Shown piece by piece: positions 18,059 through 27,564 of a stretch of DNA of 64,000 nucleotides (the first letter of the stretch is position 1; every line of letters begins with the position of its first letter). Source of the DNA: CAYTPI01 sp964439625 (GTDB lineage: Bacteria > Chloroflexota > Anaerolineae > Aggregatilineales > UBA3940); the NCBI GenBank assembly GCA_964439625.1, contig CAYTPI010000008.1, forward strand, positions 117,065 to 181,064, written 5' to 3'. A program made the translations under genes and the position numbers. A model generated the notes under the pieces. The model saw only the letters and a program-made list of their open reading frames with translations, was not told the origin of the DNA and searched no databases.

Positions 18059-18877
18059 ATGAATAACACAAAGCTGATCGAAGAATTAGTTCAAACGGCA
18101 AGAGACTGTGCCTATGCCGCGGGCGCTCTGATCAAAACGGAAAAGAACAAGGCATACGAAACGAGTTATAAGGCCCATGGTGAACTCGTTACTGAGGTCG
18201 ACAAGTTGGCGCAAGACCGTATCTTAATGCTTCTGAAAGAACGCCATCCTGAGCATTTGATCATTGCGGAGGAATCACCAGAAACACACCCCAGCCCAGG
18301 GGAACCTTGGCATTTTCCTGATGGTATCGTCTGGTTGATTGACCCCATCGATGGCACATCTAACTTCGCCAACGATCTGCCTATCTATTGTGTATCAGTT
18401 GGTGTATTTGTTGATGGACAGCCATTTGCTGGAGCCGTCTATGACCCATCGCGTGATGAGCTCTTTTTAGCGGGTAAGGGACTTGGCGCTACACTGAACG
18501 GTCAACCGTTACAAATTAGTACAAGCATCCCTTTGAGTGAAGCACTGGTTGCAGGCGATTGGGGCTGGGGGTACGTCGGTGATAAGCGATTAGGGTCAAT
18601 ACAAGGGCTGCGCGCACTGGCTCCACACACACGTACCATCCGCGTGCTCGGCTCGGCTGCTCTAGCGATGTGCTACGTTGCCGCTAGGCGTGTTGATATT
18701 TATATGGCCTTTGGCCTCCACCCATGGGACGTTGCCGCAGCCGCTATAATTGTTCGTGAAAGTGGTGCTGCCCTCAGTGCAATCGCTGAAGCATGGTGGC
18801 CTGGAGCAAGCACAACACTGGCAGCACACCCCGACTTACTCAAGGAAGCTGTGCCGCTTGTGGCTGCTGCTGTCTAA
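18059..18877 (+). CDS. Inositol monophosphatase family protein
   Basis: A 272-residue phosphatase with all metal-site motifs: GELVTEVD, the Glu in AEES, WLIDPIDGTSNFANDLP and, near the C-terminus, HPWDVAAAAIIVRESGA. The family dephosphorylates myo-inositol-1-phosphate, fructose-1,6-bisphosphate or 3'-phosphoadenosine-5'-phosphate. Which of these applies is not readable here, although PAP phosphatase activity would fit a sulfur-active organism. Nine bases separate it from the methyltransferase. Confidence 0.92.
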   Translation: MNNTKLIEELVQTARDCAYAAGALIKTEKNKAYETSYKAHGELVTEVDKLAQDRILMLLKERHPEHLIIAEESPETHPSPGEPWHFPDGIVWLIDPIDGTSNFANDLPIYCVSVGVFVDGQPFAGAVYDPSRDELFLAGKGLGATLNGQPLQISTSIPLSEALVAGDWGWGYVGDKRLGSIQGLRALAPHTRTIRVLGSAALAMCYVAARRVDIYMAFGLHPWDVAAAAIIVRESGAALSAIAEAWWPGASTTLAAHPDLLKEAVPLVAAAV

Positions 18878-18989
18878 TAGTACACTTGTGCTAGAATTTG
18901 AAGCACGTTAGCTTCATAAAATCGCTCTGATAAATGAGAGTCCTGCCGAGTTAATCAGCCTATTTTTAGACACACCGTGTGAGGTTAGC

Positions 18990-19562
18990 ATGAACAACAA
19001 ACGCGCTCAACGCGCTGCTGAACAAATTCTTACTGACAGTAGTCTCACTGATGATATGAACGACGCTGAAGCTACGCGTTTGATCGACTGGGCGGTGGCT
19101 GTTGCAAAGAGCCTTGCCCTGCAAACGGTCAACATGGACGATGCAACAGCAGAGGACTACCTCGACCCACCGATGAAAAACCTCAGGCGGACTGTCAAGC
19201 AATTTAACAAGCTGCTCGCTGATATGGATAGTATGGACAGCGCAGCCTTTCAGGACAGCGTCAACAAGGTATTCGAGACAGCACAGACGATCGATGTGCT
19301 GAACCCACCACATGGCCGTGACCTATTTGATTATGATACGATGATGTCATTGCAAGCCGAAGAGCGGATCACTACGATGCTAACGGAACTGGCAATTCCT
19401 TTGGAGCAAAAACTTGAGCCGCTTACCGACCCGGGCCCAAGAGAGACACAACCTATGGAACCCTTCTCTGCGAAGGATATCGAGTCACTACAGAGATTTG
19501 GGTTTGACGTATCTCGCCCTGCAACAGACGATTCAGACCAACCCTCGACGAAAGACGAATAA
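18990..19562 (+). CDS. Uncharacterised 190-aa acidic helical protein
   Basis: A soluble, acidic, mostly helical protein without Cys; no signal peptide or membrane segment and no recognised domain. It has a plausible GAGG ribosome site before the ATG, a normal codon pattern, and is followed two bases later by the PLD-like gene, so it is likely its operon partner. A 110-base gap separates it from the preceding phosphatase gene. Function unknown. Confidence 0.75.
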   Translation: MNNKRAQRAAEQILTDSSLTDDMNDAEATRLIDWAVAVAKSLALQTVNMDDATAEDYLDPPMKNLRRTVKQFNKLLADMDSMDSAAFQDSVNKVFETAQTIDVLNPPHGRDLFDYDTMMSLQAEERITTMLTELAIPLEQKLEPLTDPGPRETQPMEPFSAKDIESLQRFGFDVSRPATDDSDQPSTKDE

Positions 19563-19564
19563 TT

Positions 19565-20743
19565 ATGGCAAAGAAAAAGCGTTCTCCCGTAGCGTCAATT
19601 GTGACGTTGGTAATATTTCTAGCAGTGTTCATCTTTGGTGCCGCGGTCTTCGGTGTTGACGAAACGCTTCAGATGCTAGGCATCGAAGAAGAGCTTGGCA
19701 TTGAGATGCCTGAAAGCCCAGTCAACCAGCCCGCAGCAGAAGAAGAACTATCTGGCTCTGGTAGTTACTACAGTATGTACTTCACCAACCCGGTAAATCC
19801 CTTCGATGATGTGACAACAGGCGGCGTTGACAACAACCTGATTGCCCTCATTGACAGTGCACAAAGCACGATTGACCTAGCTGTCTTTGAATTCAACTTG
19901 CAGCAGGTTGCAGACGCCTTGATCGCCGCCCATAACCGTGGGGTGCAGGTACGGGTTGTTTACGATGACGAACATACCGAAGATGACCCACAAATGGATC
20001 AGTTGATTGAAGCGGGCATCCCTGCGGTGCCGGATGAACGCAGTGCTTTCATGCACAATAAGTTCTGGGTGTTTGATGGTCAAACAGTTTGGACTGGGTC
20101 AACCAATGTCACTGAGAACGGCTTCTACCGTAATAACAACAATGCAATAGTCATTCGATCAACCCGGCTCGCCCAAAACTACACTACTGAATTTGAGGAG
20201 ATGTTCAACGGTGAATTTGGGCCACGGTCACCTGCCAATACGCCCAACCCACAGATCACGCTCAATGGTGTATTAATCGAAAACTACTTCGCACCTGAGG
20301 ATGACGTTGTTGGTGCGCTAACCAACCTAATTGCGCAAGCGGATACCTCAATCCACTTTATGGCTTTCTCTTTCACGCAAGACATGATCGGCCAAGCCAT
20401 GCGTGATGCAGCCGCTTCTGGTGTGGAGGTTGCCGGTATCTTCGAGCAGCGCGGTGCTGCAACTGAATTCTCTGAATGTAATTCGTTTTTGGCACAGGGT
20501 TTCAACGTCGTCATTGACGGCAACCCACGGACATTCCACCACAAGGTGCTCATCATCGATGGTGAGATTGTCGCCAGTGGCTCGTTTAACTTCAGTGATA
20601 ATGCAACTGAGTCGAATGACGAAAATGTGGTCATCATTCACGACCCACAAGTTGCACAGCAGTACGAAGCAGAATTTAACCGGCAGCTCAACAATGCGAA
20701 GCCTGTGCTTCCAACGGAGTGCCGTGAACCCGATGATGCGTAA
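19565..20743 (+). CDS. Secreted/membrane-anchored phospholipase D-like protein
   Basis: A 392-residue protein with an N-terminal basic start and membrane helix (about residues 8-30), an acidic linker, and two PLDc_2 domains. The two catalytic motifs are intact: HNKFWVFDGQTVWTGSTN and HHKVLIIDGEIVASGSFN (HxKx4Dx6GSxN). The PLD fold acts on phosphodiesters, either lipid or nucleic acid. The anchored, outward-facing layout resembles secreted nucleases of the Nuc/EndA-like group and cardiolipin synthase-like enzymes. It starts two bases after the preceding gene and 67 bases before the HerA-like gene. Confidence 0.9.
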   Translation: MAKKKRSPVASIVTLVIFLAVFIFGAAVFGVDETLQMLGIEEELGIEMPESPVNQPAAEEELSGSGSYYSMYFTNPVNPFDDVTTGGVDNNLIALIDSAQSTIDLAVFEFNLQQVADALIAAHNRGVQVRVVYDDEHTEDDPQMDQLIEAGIPAVPDERSAFMHNKFWVFDGQTVWTGSTNVTENGFYRNNNNAIVIRSTRLAQNYTTEFEEMFNGEFGPRSPANTPNPQITLNGVLIENYFAPEDDVVGALTNLIAQADTSIHFMAFSFTQDMIGQAMRDAAASGVEVAGIFEQRGAATEFSECNSFLAQGFNVVIDGNPRTFHHKVLIIDGEIVASGSFNFSDNATESNDENVVIIHDPQVAQQYEAEFNRQLNNAKPVLPTECREPDDA

Positions 20744-20810
20744 GGTCAAATTTTTATTGGTTTAGTTGCTTGACGTCCCCGTAGAATGTCCAGCAGCAGG
20801 AGGAAAACGT

Positions 20811-23800
20811 ATGGATACTGTCAATATTATTGAACTGCCAAACAACTTCTATATGGGCGCCCGGGTTGACCCGCAAACCCATGAAGTGCAAAAAGATATG
20901 CCAATCTATTATGATGCCCGCGACCTTCTAACCCACGGGTTGATCTTGGGCATGACGGGCAGTGGTAAGACGGGATTAGGGATTGCGCTGCTTGAGGAAG
21001 CCGCGATTGATGGCATCCCTCAAATTATCGTAGACCCTAAAGGTGACATCACAAACATGATGTTGGCCTTCCCTGACCTGACGGCGGAGAACTTCAAGCC
21101 TTGGTTGAACCCAGACGAAGCTGCGTATAGTAACCAAACACTTGATGAGTACGCTACCACCGTTGCCGAACGCTGGAAGCGCGGGCTTGCCGGCTGGGGC
21201 ATTGACAATGAGCGCGTTCAGGAATACCGTCATTCAGGGCGTTTCAGCATCTATACACCCGGCTCGAATGCAGGCTTGCAGCTCAGCATCTTGAAGTCGC
21301 TAGCAGCACCACCAAACGGGTTTGAAGGCAATGAAGAAATTCTGCGTGAGCAGATCAGTGGTACGGTTACTGCTATTCTGGCGCTGGTCGGTGTTAATGC
21401 AGAACCCGTCGAAGACCCTGAGCACGTCTTGCTCTCGAATATCTTTGAGTATAACTGGCGCAATCAGCGCGACCTATCGATGGAACAGTTGATCATCCAA
21501 GTTCAAGACCCGCCCTTTTCTAAATTGGGTGTCCTTGACCTTGATGAAATTTTGTCTCGTGCGAAGCGCGTCAAGCTGGCGAAGGCTTTGAATAACATCA
21601 TTGCATCGCCAAATTTCCAGTCTTGGATCAACGGGGAAGCGTTAGATGTGCCTCGCCTATTGGCGACTGAAGATGGCTATCCACGAACAACAATCATTTA
21701 CACAGCACATCTAAATGATGCTGAACGCCAGTTCATTTTGACGCTGCTGCTCGAAAACGTCATCACCTGGATGCGTTCTCTGGAAGGCTCTACCAGCCTA
21801 CGCGCACTGTTGTACATCGACGAGGTGTTCGGCCTGATGCCACCCTATCCATTGAACCCCCCGACCAAAACGCCAATTATGCGTCTGTTGAAACAGGCTC
21901 GGGCATTCGGTCTTGGTGTTGTGATTGCAACGCAAAACCCGAAGGATATTGACTATAAGGGTCTTTCTAACATCGGTACCTGGTTCATTGGTAAGTTGCA
22001 GACGCAAAATGACCGTGAGCGTGTCCTTGAGGGCCTAGACGGCTCTCGTGACGCGACTTCAAATATTGATATGAGCAAAATCGGCAAGCTCATCAGCAAC
22101 CTTGGCCCGCGTGAGTTCATTCTACATAACGTGCATGAGGCAGAAACACCCACCCTAATGCACACGCGCTGGGCGATGAGCTATCTACGCGGCCCAATGA
22201 CGCGTGAGCAGATCAGTCGGTTGATGAAGAATCAGCGACACCTCAGTGATATTGGTGAAGTCCAGCCAGCGGCATTGACTTATTCCGAAGCAGCGACAGG
22301 TCAGCTACCACGTCAATCCAACTATAGCACGCCTACTGTGGAGCCAGGACAGCCTGCTACCAGTGCCAGCACGAGCCTTGGGCAGAGCCAATCGGCCCAG
22401 CATCCGCCGACTCAAACAGATAGCGAGCGCCCACCGACGACCTATACAGTTCGTCCACAGGTTGGCCCAGCCGACACCCAACAGATCGATCCGCCGCCAC
22501 CTGGGTTTTCTAGCCGCCCACCGGATTTATCCTCATCGCTGTATCAATACTACCTGCCGGTTGATTTTCGCTTGCAGCAGGCTGTGCAGCAGTGGGAAAT
22601 TTCAACACGGCAGCCAGTGATGAACTACGATATGAACAAGCGTCGTATTCTGTATCGACCAGCACTGTTGGCCCAAGCCACGGTGCGCTTTAACCCGCGC
22701 CAGACAAGCTCGGTTGAAACGAGAACGTTAGCTTTTGTTGTGCCGAATCTGCCGAATGTGCCATTCCTCAATTGGAATGACTACATGAGCGAACCATTTG
22801 ACCCATACGCGCTAGAGCCCAACCCCTTCGCAGAGTCACTCTATGCGGAGCTACCAGACTCAATGAGTAACACGCGGGCCTTCAAAGACCTGCAATCTAA
22901 CCTGACGGATTGGCTGTACCACAACATGCAGATCCAACTGTACGAAAATAAACAGTTAAAGCAGGTTAGTGAGATCGGAGAAAGCCACCGAGATTTCGTG
23001 CTCCGGGTACAAGCGATTGCTCGTCAACAACGTGATGAAGAAATTGATAAGGTTGCCGCCCGTTATGATAAGCGGATTGCCACACTAGAAGACCGTGCAC
23101 GCAAGAAAATGATGCAGCTGCAAAGTGAGCAGGACGAACTCGGTGACCGCAAGCGCGAAGAGTTAATCTCTGGTGCTGAGTCACTGTTCCAACTGTTGAA
23201 GGGACGAGCTTACTATACGCTCTCTCGCACGAGCCGTCTGCGCCGCTACACATCTCAGAGTGAAGACCAAGTATCGATCCTTGAGGCTGGAGTCGGCGAT
23301 ATTCTCAACCAGCTCGACCAAGCTGAACGCGAGATGGAAACTGCATTGAAAGAAGTTCAAGATAAGTGGACAAGCATTGTGCGCTCCACAAATGAACTCG
23401 TCATTACGCCTTATAAAAAAGACATCAACCTGATGCTATTTGGCCTCGGCTGGGTACCTTATTGGGATGCAACAGTAAATGGTCAGACGGTGATGCTACC
23501 TGCATCATCAAGCGGGTTGACTTACCAGCAGGGTAATGGCATGGGCTCTTATGGTGGGGCTGTGCCGCTTGGAGGGAGTGATCAGTACAACCAAGGGCAA
23601 TACGATCAAGGTCAATATAATCAATACGACCAAGGGCAGTATGACCAGTACGATCAGCAAGGTCAATATGATCAGTACCAAGATGATCAGGGTTACTATG
23701 ACGAGGGCCACATTGACCAAGGTTACTACGGCGACGTAGATGCTCAGGGTTACGACTACCATGATCGTTATCAGGATGATGACAGCGGTGACCATGGTAA

Positions 23801-23837
23801 TTCCGGTGGCAGCTTCTCTGGTTTTGGTGGCCTTTAA
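20811..23837 (+). CDS. HerA/FtsK-like P-loop ATPase with Y/Q-rich repeat tail
   Basis: A 1008-residue protein. The N-terminal half is a HerA/VirB4-like AAA+ motor: Walker A GMTGSGKT at residues 47-54, Walker B LLYIDEVF near 332-339, and IATQNPKDIDYKG sensor region. A Pro/Ser/Thr-rich linker (about 490-590) precedes a long coiled coil (about 720-860) and a C-terminal tail (about 920-1005) rich in Gln, Tyr, Asp and Gly in irregular QYDQ-type repeats. The start at 20811 has AGGAGG seven bases upstream; the earlier frame start at 20766 is rejected. HerA-type ATPases translocate DNA or act in end resection, but no NurA nuclease is adjacent; the preceding PLD-like gene is on the same strand but faces outward. 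Confidence 0.85.
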   Translation: MDTVNIIELPNNFYMGARVDPQTHEVQKDMPIYYDARDLLTHGLILGMTGSGKTGLGIALLEEAAIDGIPQIIVDPKGDITNMMLAFPDLTAENFKPWLNPDEAAYSNQTLDEYATTVAERWKRGLAGWGIDNERVQEYRHSGRFSIYTPGSNAGLQLSILKSLAAPPNGFEGNEEILREQISGTVTAILALVGVNAEPVEDPEHVLLSNIFEYNWRNQRDLSMEQLIIQVQDPPFSKLGVLDLDEILSRAKRVKLAKALNNIIASPNFQSWINGEALDVPRLLATEDGYPRTTIIYTAHLNDAERQFILTLLLENVITWMRSLEGSTSLRALLYIDEVFGLMPPYPLNPPTKTPIMRLLKQARAFGLGVVIATQNPKDIDYKGLSNIGTWFIGKLQTQNDRERVLEGLDGSRDATSNIDMSKIGKLISNLGPREFILHNVHEAETPTLMHTRWAMSYLRGPMTREQISRLMKNQRHLSDIGEVQPAALTYSEAATGQLPRQSNYSTPTVEPGQPATSASTSLGQSQSAQHPPTQTDSERPPTTYTVRPQVGPADTQQIDPPPPGFSSRPPDLSSSLYQYYLPVDFRLQQAVQQWEISTRQPVMNYDMNKRRILYRPALLAQATVRFNPRQTSSVETRTLAFVVPNLPNVPFLNWNDYMSEPFDPYALEPNPFAESLYAELPDSMSNTRAFKDLQSNLTDWLYHNMQIQLYENKQLKQVSEIGESHRDFVLRVQAIARQQRDEEIDKVAARYDKRIATLEDRARKKMMQLQSEQDELGDRKREELISGAESLFQLLKGRAYYTLSRTSRLRRYTSQSEDQVSILEAGVGDILNQLDQAEREMETALKEVQDKWTSIVRSTNELVITPYKKDINLMLFGLGWVPYWDATVNGQTVMLPASSSGLTYQQGNGMGSYGGAVPLGGSDQYNQGQYDQGQYNQYDQGQYDQYDQQGQYDQYQDDQGYYDEGHIDQGYYGDVDAQGYDYHDRYQDDDSGDHGNSGGSFSGFGGL
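23571..23780 (+). repeat. Coding repeats: Tyr/Gln/Asp/Gly-rich tail of the HerA-like ATPase
   Basis: Irregular tandem units of about 12-15 bases encoding QYDQ/QYNQ/GQYD variants make a low-complexity, prion-like segment. The repeats remain in frame, indicating selection for the protein. They are not a CRISPR array: units are too short and no spacers are present. Confidence 0.8.
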
Positions 23838-23869
23838 TAGCGTCTAGCGAACTTACCAAATGTCTATTC

Positions 23870-23905
23870 AGAGAGTGGTTTTGTTCTGCGAAGCCACTCT
23901 CTTTA
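23870..23905 (+). terminator. Rho-independent terminator after HerA-like gene
   Basis: A 9-bp stem (23870-23878 with 23894-23902), 15-nt loop and a short T-run. It lies 32 bases after the HerA-like stop and separates it from the glycosidase-like gene. Confidence 0.7.
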
Positions 23906-23937
23906 CTTGTTAATGGACTATGCTGCACAACGCGCCG

Positions 23938-25506
23938 ATGAAAAAACTTCCTTACAAAATCACATTGCTGGCTAGCATCATGCTGCTTCTAATAGTGCCG
24001 GTATATGCACAGGATGATGTACCCGTGGAACCAACCGACCACGACCTGCGTTTTGGGGCGGTGGAAGCGTACCATGAACCAGAACTTGCTGATCAGGCAG
24101 GCTTAGGTTGGACGCGCATCCTCTTCTACTGGAGCGAACTTGAGCGCGAAGGCCCTGACGATTGGAATCCGTTCCACGCACCGCTTGAACGCATTGATCG
24201 CGAAATCGAGGGCGGGCGCGAGGTAGTTGGGTTGATCCAGAATACACCGGCTTGGGCGACTAATGGCATCCCAGATGCAGGTGTGCCGCGAGGGTTATAC
24301 TTGCCAATCGATGATCCGGATAATCACTGGGCCAGCTTTCTCCGTGACCTGATGACGACTTATGACGATCGCGTGATGCGCTGGATTATCTGGAATGAGC
24401 CGGACATCGCTGAAGGCGACTATGGTTTTCTATGGGCAGGCAGTACACAAGACTATTATCAGTTATTAAAGGTCGCTTACTTGGTAGCAGAGGAAGTCAA
24501 CCCAGATATTCTAATCCACCTAGGGGCGACGACTTACTGGCATAACCCAACTTACATCGATGAATTCTTGACCGTCGCCAGTGAAGACCCAAGCGCAGTT
24601 GAGAATGGCTACTACTTCGATGTGGTCTCGACGCACATTTACTTTAAACCAGAAACAACGCTCGGCATCATTGCATCACTACAGCAGCAGCTTGCACTGC
24701 ATGACCTAGTGGATACACCAATCTGGATGGTTGAGACCAACGCCCCGCCCTACGATGACCCACAGCAATTGTGGGAAAACCCAGACTTTCTCGTCACGCA
24801 AGAGATGCAGGCCTCCTACATTATCCAGATGAGTGCATTGACCCTCTCTACCGGCGTTGAACGACTGCAAGTGTACAAATGGGCGGATCAACCGCCGCGT
24901 CCACCCGGCTTTGAGCCCTACGGCATGATTCGCAGTGATGGCACCACCCGTCCAGCCTATGATGCTTATCTGGCTGTGCTGGAACATTTCTCAGGCTTCG
25001 AACAAGTCCATCGGATTGAGCGTGATGAATTGTTCGTCATTACATTGACGCGTGGCACGCAAACCACTCGTGTGATCTGGTCACGGCTTCCCGAGGGATT
25101 AGCCATCACCCTACCAGCATTAACATCTGAGGCCACCCTCATTGACCAAGCAGGCAAGGCGCAAACAATTAGTGCGGTAGGAGCCAACTACTACCTTGAG
25201 CTAGGGGGCGCCCCTTGCGAATTCGTCGCTGACTGTTTGGTTGGTGGGCAACCGTTGATCATTGTAGAGAACGCTGAGATTGACTTAACACGCTGGGAGC
25301 AGTACAGTCCAGTTTTAACGAGAGTTCTACCGCCTGGTGAACAATCCACATCACAATATGCTGTTGTCCATCAGATGAGCGCCAGCGCCTTGGATCCCAG
25401 TGGCTTTGCTGTACCATGGATAATTGTTGCGGGCTTTTTGGTCGTTTTTAGTGGCATGTATGCTGCATCGCGATTTAGAGAGGATACAGCAGGTGACAGA
25501 GCGTGA
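23938..25506 (+). CDS. Clan GH-A TIM-barrel glycoside hydrolase-like protein, membrane-anchored
   Basis: A 522-residue exported protein: a signal peptide (ALLASIMLLLIVPVYAQ type) begins the product, a TIM-barrel follows, and a C-terminal membrane helix (about residues 493-512) ends in basic residues. WNEPD near residue 154 matches the conserved acid/base Asn-Glu of clan GH-A, and the later MVETN supplies a candidate nucleophile Glu. The barrel is followed by a beta domain. The exact GH family is not clear (GH39/GH5-like). Alternative starts are 23920 and 23938; the second begins directly at the basic signal peptide. Its last 14 bases overlap the next gene. Confidence 0.8.
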   Translation: MKKLPYKITLLASIMLLLIVPVYAQDDVPVEPTDHDLRFGAVEAYHEPELADQAGLGWTRILFYWSELEREGPDDWNPFHAPLERIDREIEGGREVVGLIQNTPAWATNGIPDAGVPRGLYLPIDDPDNHWASFLRDLMTTYDDRVMRWIIWNEPDIAEGDYGFLWAGSTQDYYQLLKVAYLVAEEVNPDILIHLGATTYWHNPTYIDEFLTVASEDPSAVENGYYFDVVSTHIYFKPETTLGIIASLQQQLALHDLVDTPIWMVETNAPPYDDPQQLWENPDFLVTQEMQASYIIQMSALTLSTGVERLQVYKWADQPPRPPGFEPYGMIRSDGTTRPAYDAYLAVLEHFSGFEQVHRIERDELFVITLTRGTQTTRVIWSRLPEGLAITLPALTSEATLIDQAGKAQTISAVGANYYLELGGAPCEFVADCLVGGQPLIIVENAEIDLTRWEQYSPVLTRVLPPGEQSTSQYAVVHQMSASALDPSGFAVPWIIVAGFLVVFSGMYAASRFREDTAGDRA

Positions 25507-26146
25507 CGTCCACCTTGGGGGCAGCGGCTTTACAGGCCGTCAAAGCGATGCACCGATGCTCAAGGGCGAAGTGCGCCGCTTCCAACAGTTACGCCAACAA
25601 GAATTCACTGCTGTTCGTGAGGAAGGCGATCTGCGTGCCCTTGTCGCCGCAATGACAGAGTCCCAGCGTTGGTTATTCGCCGCCGATTGTGCTGCCCACA
25701 TTCTGCATCTCTTCTATGCCAAGTTTCCTGATGACCCCACACCGGCCCTTTCCATCCGTACAACGCGTCTATACGCACAAGGTAAGGCCAGCGCACAGGA
25801 ATTACATGACGCTTCCTACGCCGCTCGACGAACGCGTGACCTAACGTGGGAAGCGTGGGATGCGCGAGATGCGGCTCGGGCAGCGACATTGGCCTCGCTA
25901 GATGAGGAGGGTACCAAAATGTCTGTCACGTCGTTAGCAATAGCTGCGGCTGGTTACGCAGCCAAAGAAGCCGCAGCAACCGTCAAAGAGGCCCAAATGG
26001 TGTTTGTAGCCGCACGCCAGGCAGAACGCCAATGGCAACTCGACCGTGCACTTTGGTATCTTACAGCACAGGTCAGTATAGAATTGGTTCGCGAGAAGGA
26101 GGCAGAAGTGCGCGAGGAAGGGAAAAGGCCACCCACTGAGAGGTGA
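25493..26146 (+). CDS. Imm5-like putative immunity-fold protein
   Basis: A 217-residue soluble all-helical protein. The central part (WLFAADCAAHILHLFYAKFPDD and ARRTRDLTWEAWDARDAARAA) resembles the Imm5-like putative immunity proteins. It probably starts at GTG 25493, where AGAGAGG lies nine bases upstream and the overlap with the glycosidase gene is only 14 bases; ATGs at 25424 and 25460 would overlap by more. No toxin-like gene is adjacent, so the name describes the fold, not a demonstrated role. The protein is rich in Ala and Arg with long helices and has no signal peptide. Confidence 0.6.
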   Translation: MTERDVHLGGSGFTGRQSDAPMLKGEVRRFQQLRQQEFTAVREEGDLRALVAAMTESQRWLFAADCAAHILHLFYAKFPDDPTPALSIRTTRLYAQGKASAQELHDASYAARRTRDLTWEAWDARDAARAATLASLDEEGTKMSVTSLAIAAAGYAAKEAAATVKEAQMVFVAARQAERQWQLDRALWYLTAQVSIELVREKEAEVREEGKRPPTER

Positions 26147-26176
26147 CCCTTCTAAGCTCAAATTGCGAGTATGAGG

Positions 26177-26419
26177 CTAGTTGTTTTTAACCTGACGGTC
26201 TGGGCCGAGCAAGCCAGTATCCAGAAAATAATCCAGCCAGATGGCACAGAATAGGGCAATGGGCAAAGCTGTGAAGATCGCATAGCTAAAGCCATAACGA
26301 TCAAGGTTGACCCCTGCCTGATAGACACCATTCAGAATTGTCCAGATCAGCAGCAGGCCACCAATACCACCACCAATCGATAGCACCACCAGCAAAAGCC
26401 TCTTAAACCACAGGCTCAT
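26177..26419 (-). CDS. Small two-helix membrane protein
   Basis: An 80-residue protein with two predicted membrane helices (about residues 8-28 and 46-66) and a basic N-terminal segment. No family recognised. It is convergent with the Imm5-like gene and lies about 70 bases downstream of the DUF368 gene on the same strand, so they may share a transcript. Coding is supported by a good ribosome site (AAAGGACAAT) and a hydrophobic pattern. Confidence 0.65.
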   Translation of the reverse strand: MSLWFKRLLLVVLSIGGGIGGLLLIWTILNGVYQAGVNLDRYGFSYAIFTALPIALFCAIWLDYFLDTGLLGPDRQVKNN

Positions 26420-26489
26420 TTTTATTGTCCTTTATAAAACAGCTTGTTTTTCGCAATTCTAGCCGATAATCTTAACACTCGTCAACGAA

Positions 26490-27503
26490 TTACTTAGCTG
26501 GCACAGGGACAGTTGTTTCGCCCGAATGCTTACCATCACCTGCTAGGCGCTCTAAAACGATGACCAAGACAAAGCCAACTAACGCCAGCCCAACAGCAAA
26601 CGCAACTTCCGTATTGAGGGCGCCATTAACGGTAAACTGCGGCAGGATGTTAGCCGATACTTGCTCTTCAATCACGGCGAGGGCATCTGCCTTCCAAGGC
26701 CAGATCTTACGCAAGCTGCCGATCATCAAACCAGTGAGAAAAGCAATCGTCAAATCATGGTACTTCTTGAACAACCAGCCTAAGAAACGGGCAAAGCTCA
26801 GAATGCCAATCACTGTTCCCATGCCGACAAACGCAATGGTGACAATATCCCGATCATTGACTGCGGCGAGAACATACTCATACTTGCCGAGCAGCACCAA
26901 GATAAACGCGCCGGAAATGCCCGGCAGGATCATTGCGCAGATGGCAAGGGCACCGCTCAACATCAAAAACCACCATGTGCTGGGGGTCTCCGCTGGCACC
27001 AACCCAACCAGCACAAAGGCAAAGACTGCCCCAACCCCCATGGTAACGAAGCGTGAATAATGCCAGACTTCGCAGCGTTGCGCTACAACAATCGCTGAAG
27101 CAAGCACAAGTCCGAAAAAGAAGCTCCAAACATATACTGGATAGGTTTCGAGCACGAATTCGAGTATCTGCGCTAGAGAGATGATGGCTGCGCAAATACC
27201 AACAGCGACAGCGAGTAAAAAAGGCCAGTTAACCAGCTTGAACAACTCAGCGATTTGCAGCCGCGTTATGGCCTTAAGGACAGGCGGTTGTGTGAGCTCG
27301 CGGATCGACTCGACCAACTCTTCGTAGATGCCAAGAATGAAGGCCATAGTGCCACCAGAGACACCCGGCACAACATCGGCACAGCCCATGGCAAAACCGC
27401 GCACAGCAATTAAAGCATAATCTTTGATTGTTCTATTTTCTCGAAGGGTTTGCACAGCCTCAACAACGAGTTCGTCGGCGACTGCTTCATAAGTGGGTTC
27501 CAT
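26490..27503 (-). CDS. popT: DUF368 family polyprenyl-phosphate transporter (PopT-like)
   Basis: A 337-residue membrane protein with about nine helices. The family motif ADVVPGVSGGTMAFILGIYEE and the second-half equivalent ILPGISGAFILVLLGKYEYV show the inverted repeat of DUF368. Members are now known to recycle undecaprenyl phosphate across the membrane, which supports cell-wall and glycan synthesis. The start at 27503 is chosen because CAGGAAT lies about ten bases upstream; an extended frame to 27566 would add 21 residues. Upstream there are two terminator-like hairpins that separate it from the moeZ gene. Confidence 0.88.
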   Translation of the reverse strand: MEPTYEAVADELVVEAVQTLRENRTIKDYALIAVRGFAMGCADVVPGVSGGTMAFILGIYEELVESIRELTQPPVLKAITRLQIAELFKLVNWPFLLAVAVGICAAIISLAQILEFVLETYPVYVWSFFFGLVLASAIVVAQRCEVWHYSRFVTMGVGAVFAFVLVGLVPAETPSTWWFLMLSGALAICAMILPGISGAFILVLLGKYEYVLAAVNDRDIVTIAFVGMGTVIGILSFARFLGWLFKKYHDLTIAFLTGLMIGSLRKIWPWKADALAVIEEQVSANILPQFTVNGALNTEVAFAVGLALVGFVLVIVLERLAGDGKHSGETTVPVPAK

Positions 27504-27564
27504 AGTGTGGTATTCCTGTGGCTGTAAGCGTACCTTGTACGCCGTAATCCAATTGATTGTCTGC

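Noticed and set aside
23571..23780. Possible CRISPR array
   Set aside because: Repeats are short, irregular and in frame with a protein; no spacers of constant length and no cas genes.
23425..23928. 167-codon minus-strand frame over the repeat tail
   Set aside because: Created by the repeats on the opposite strand; residues are mostly His, Asp and Gly of shadow type and there is no ribosome site.
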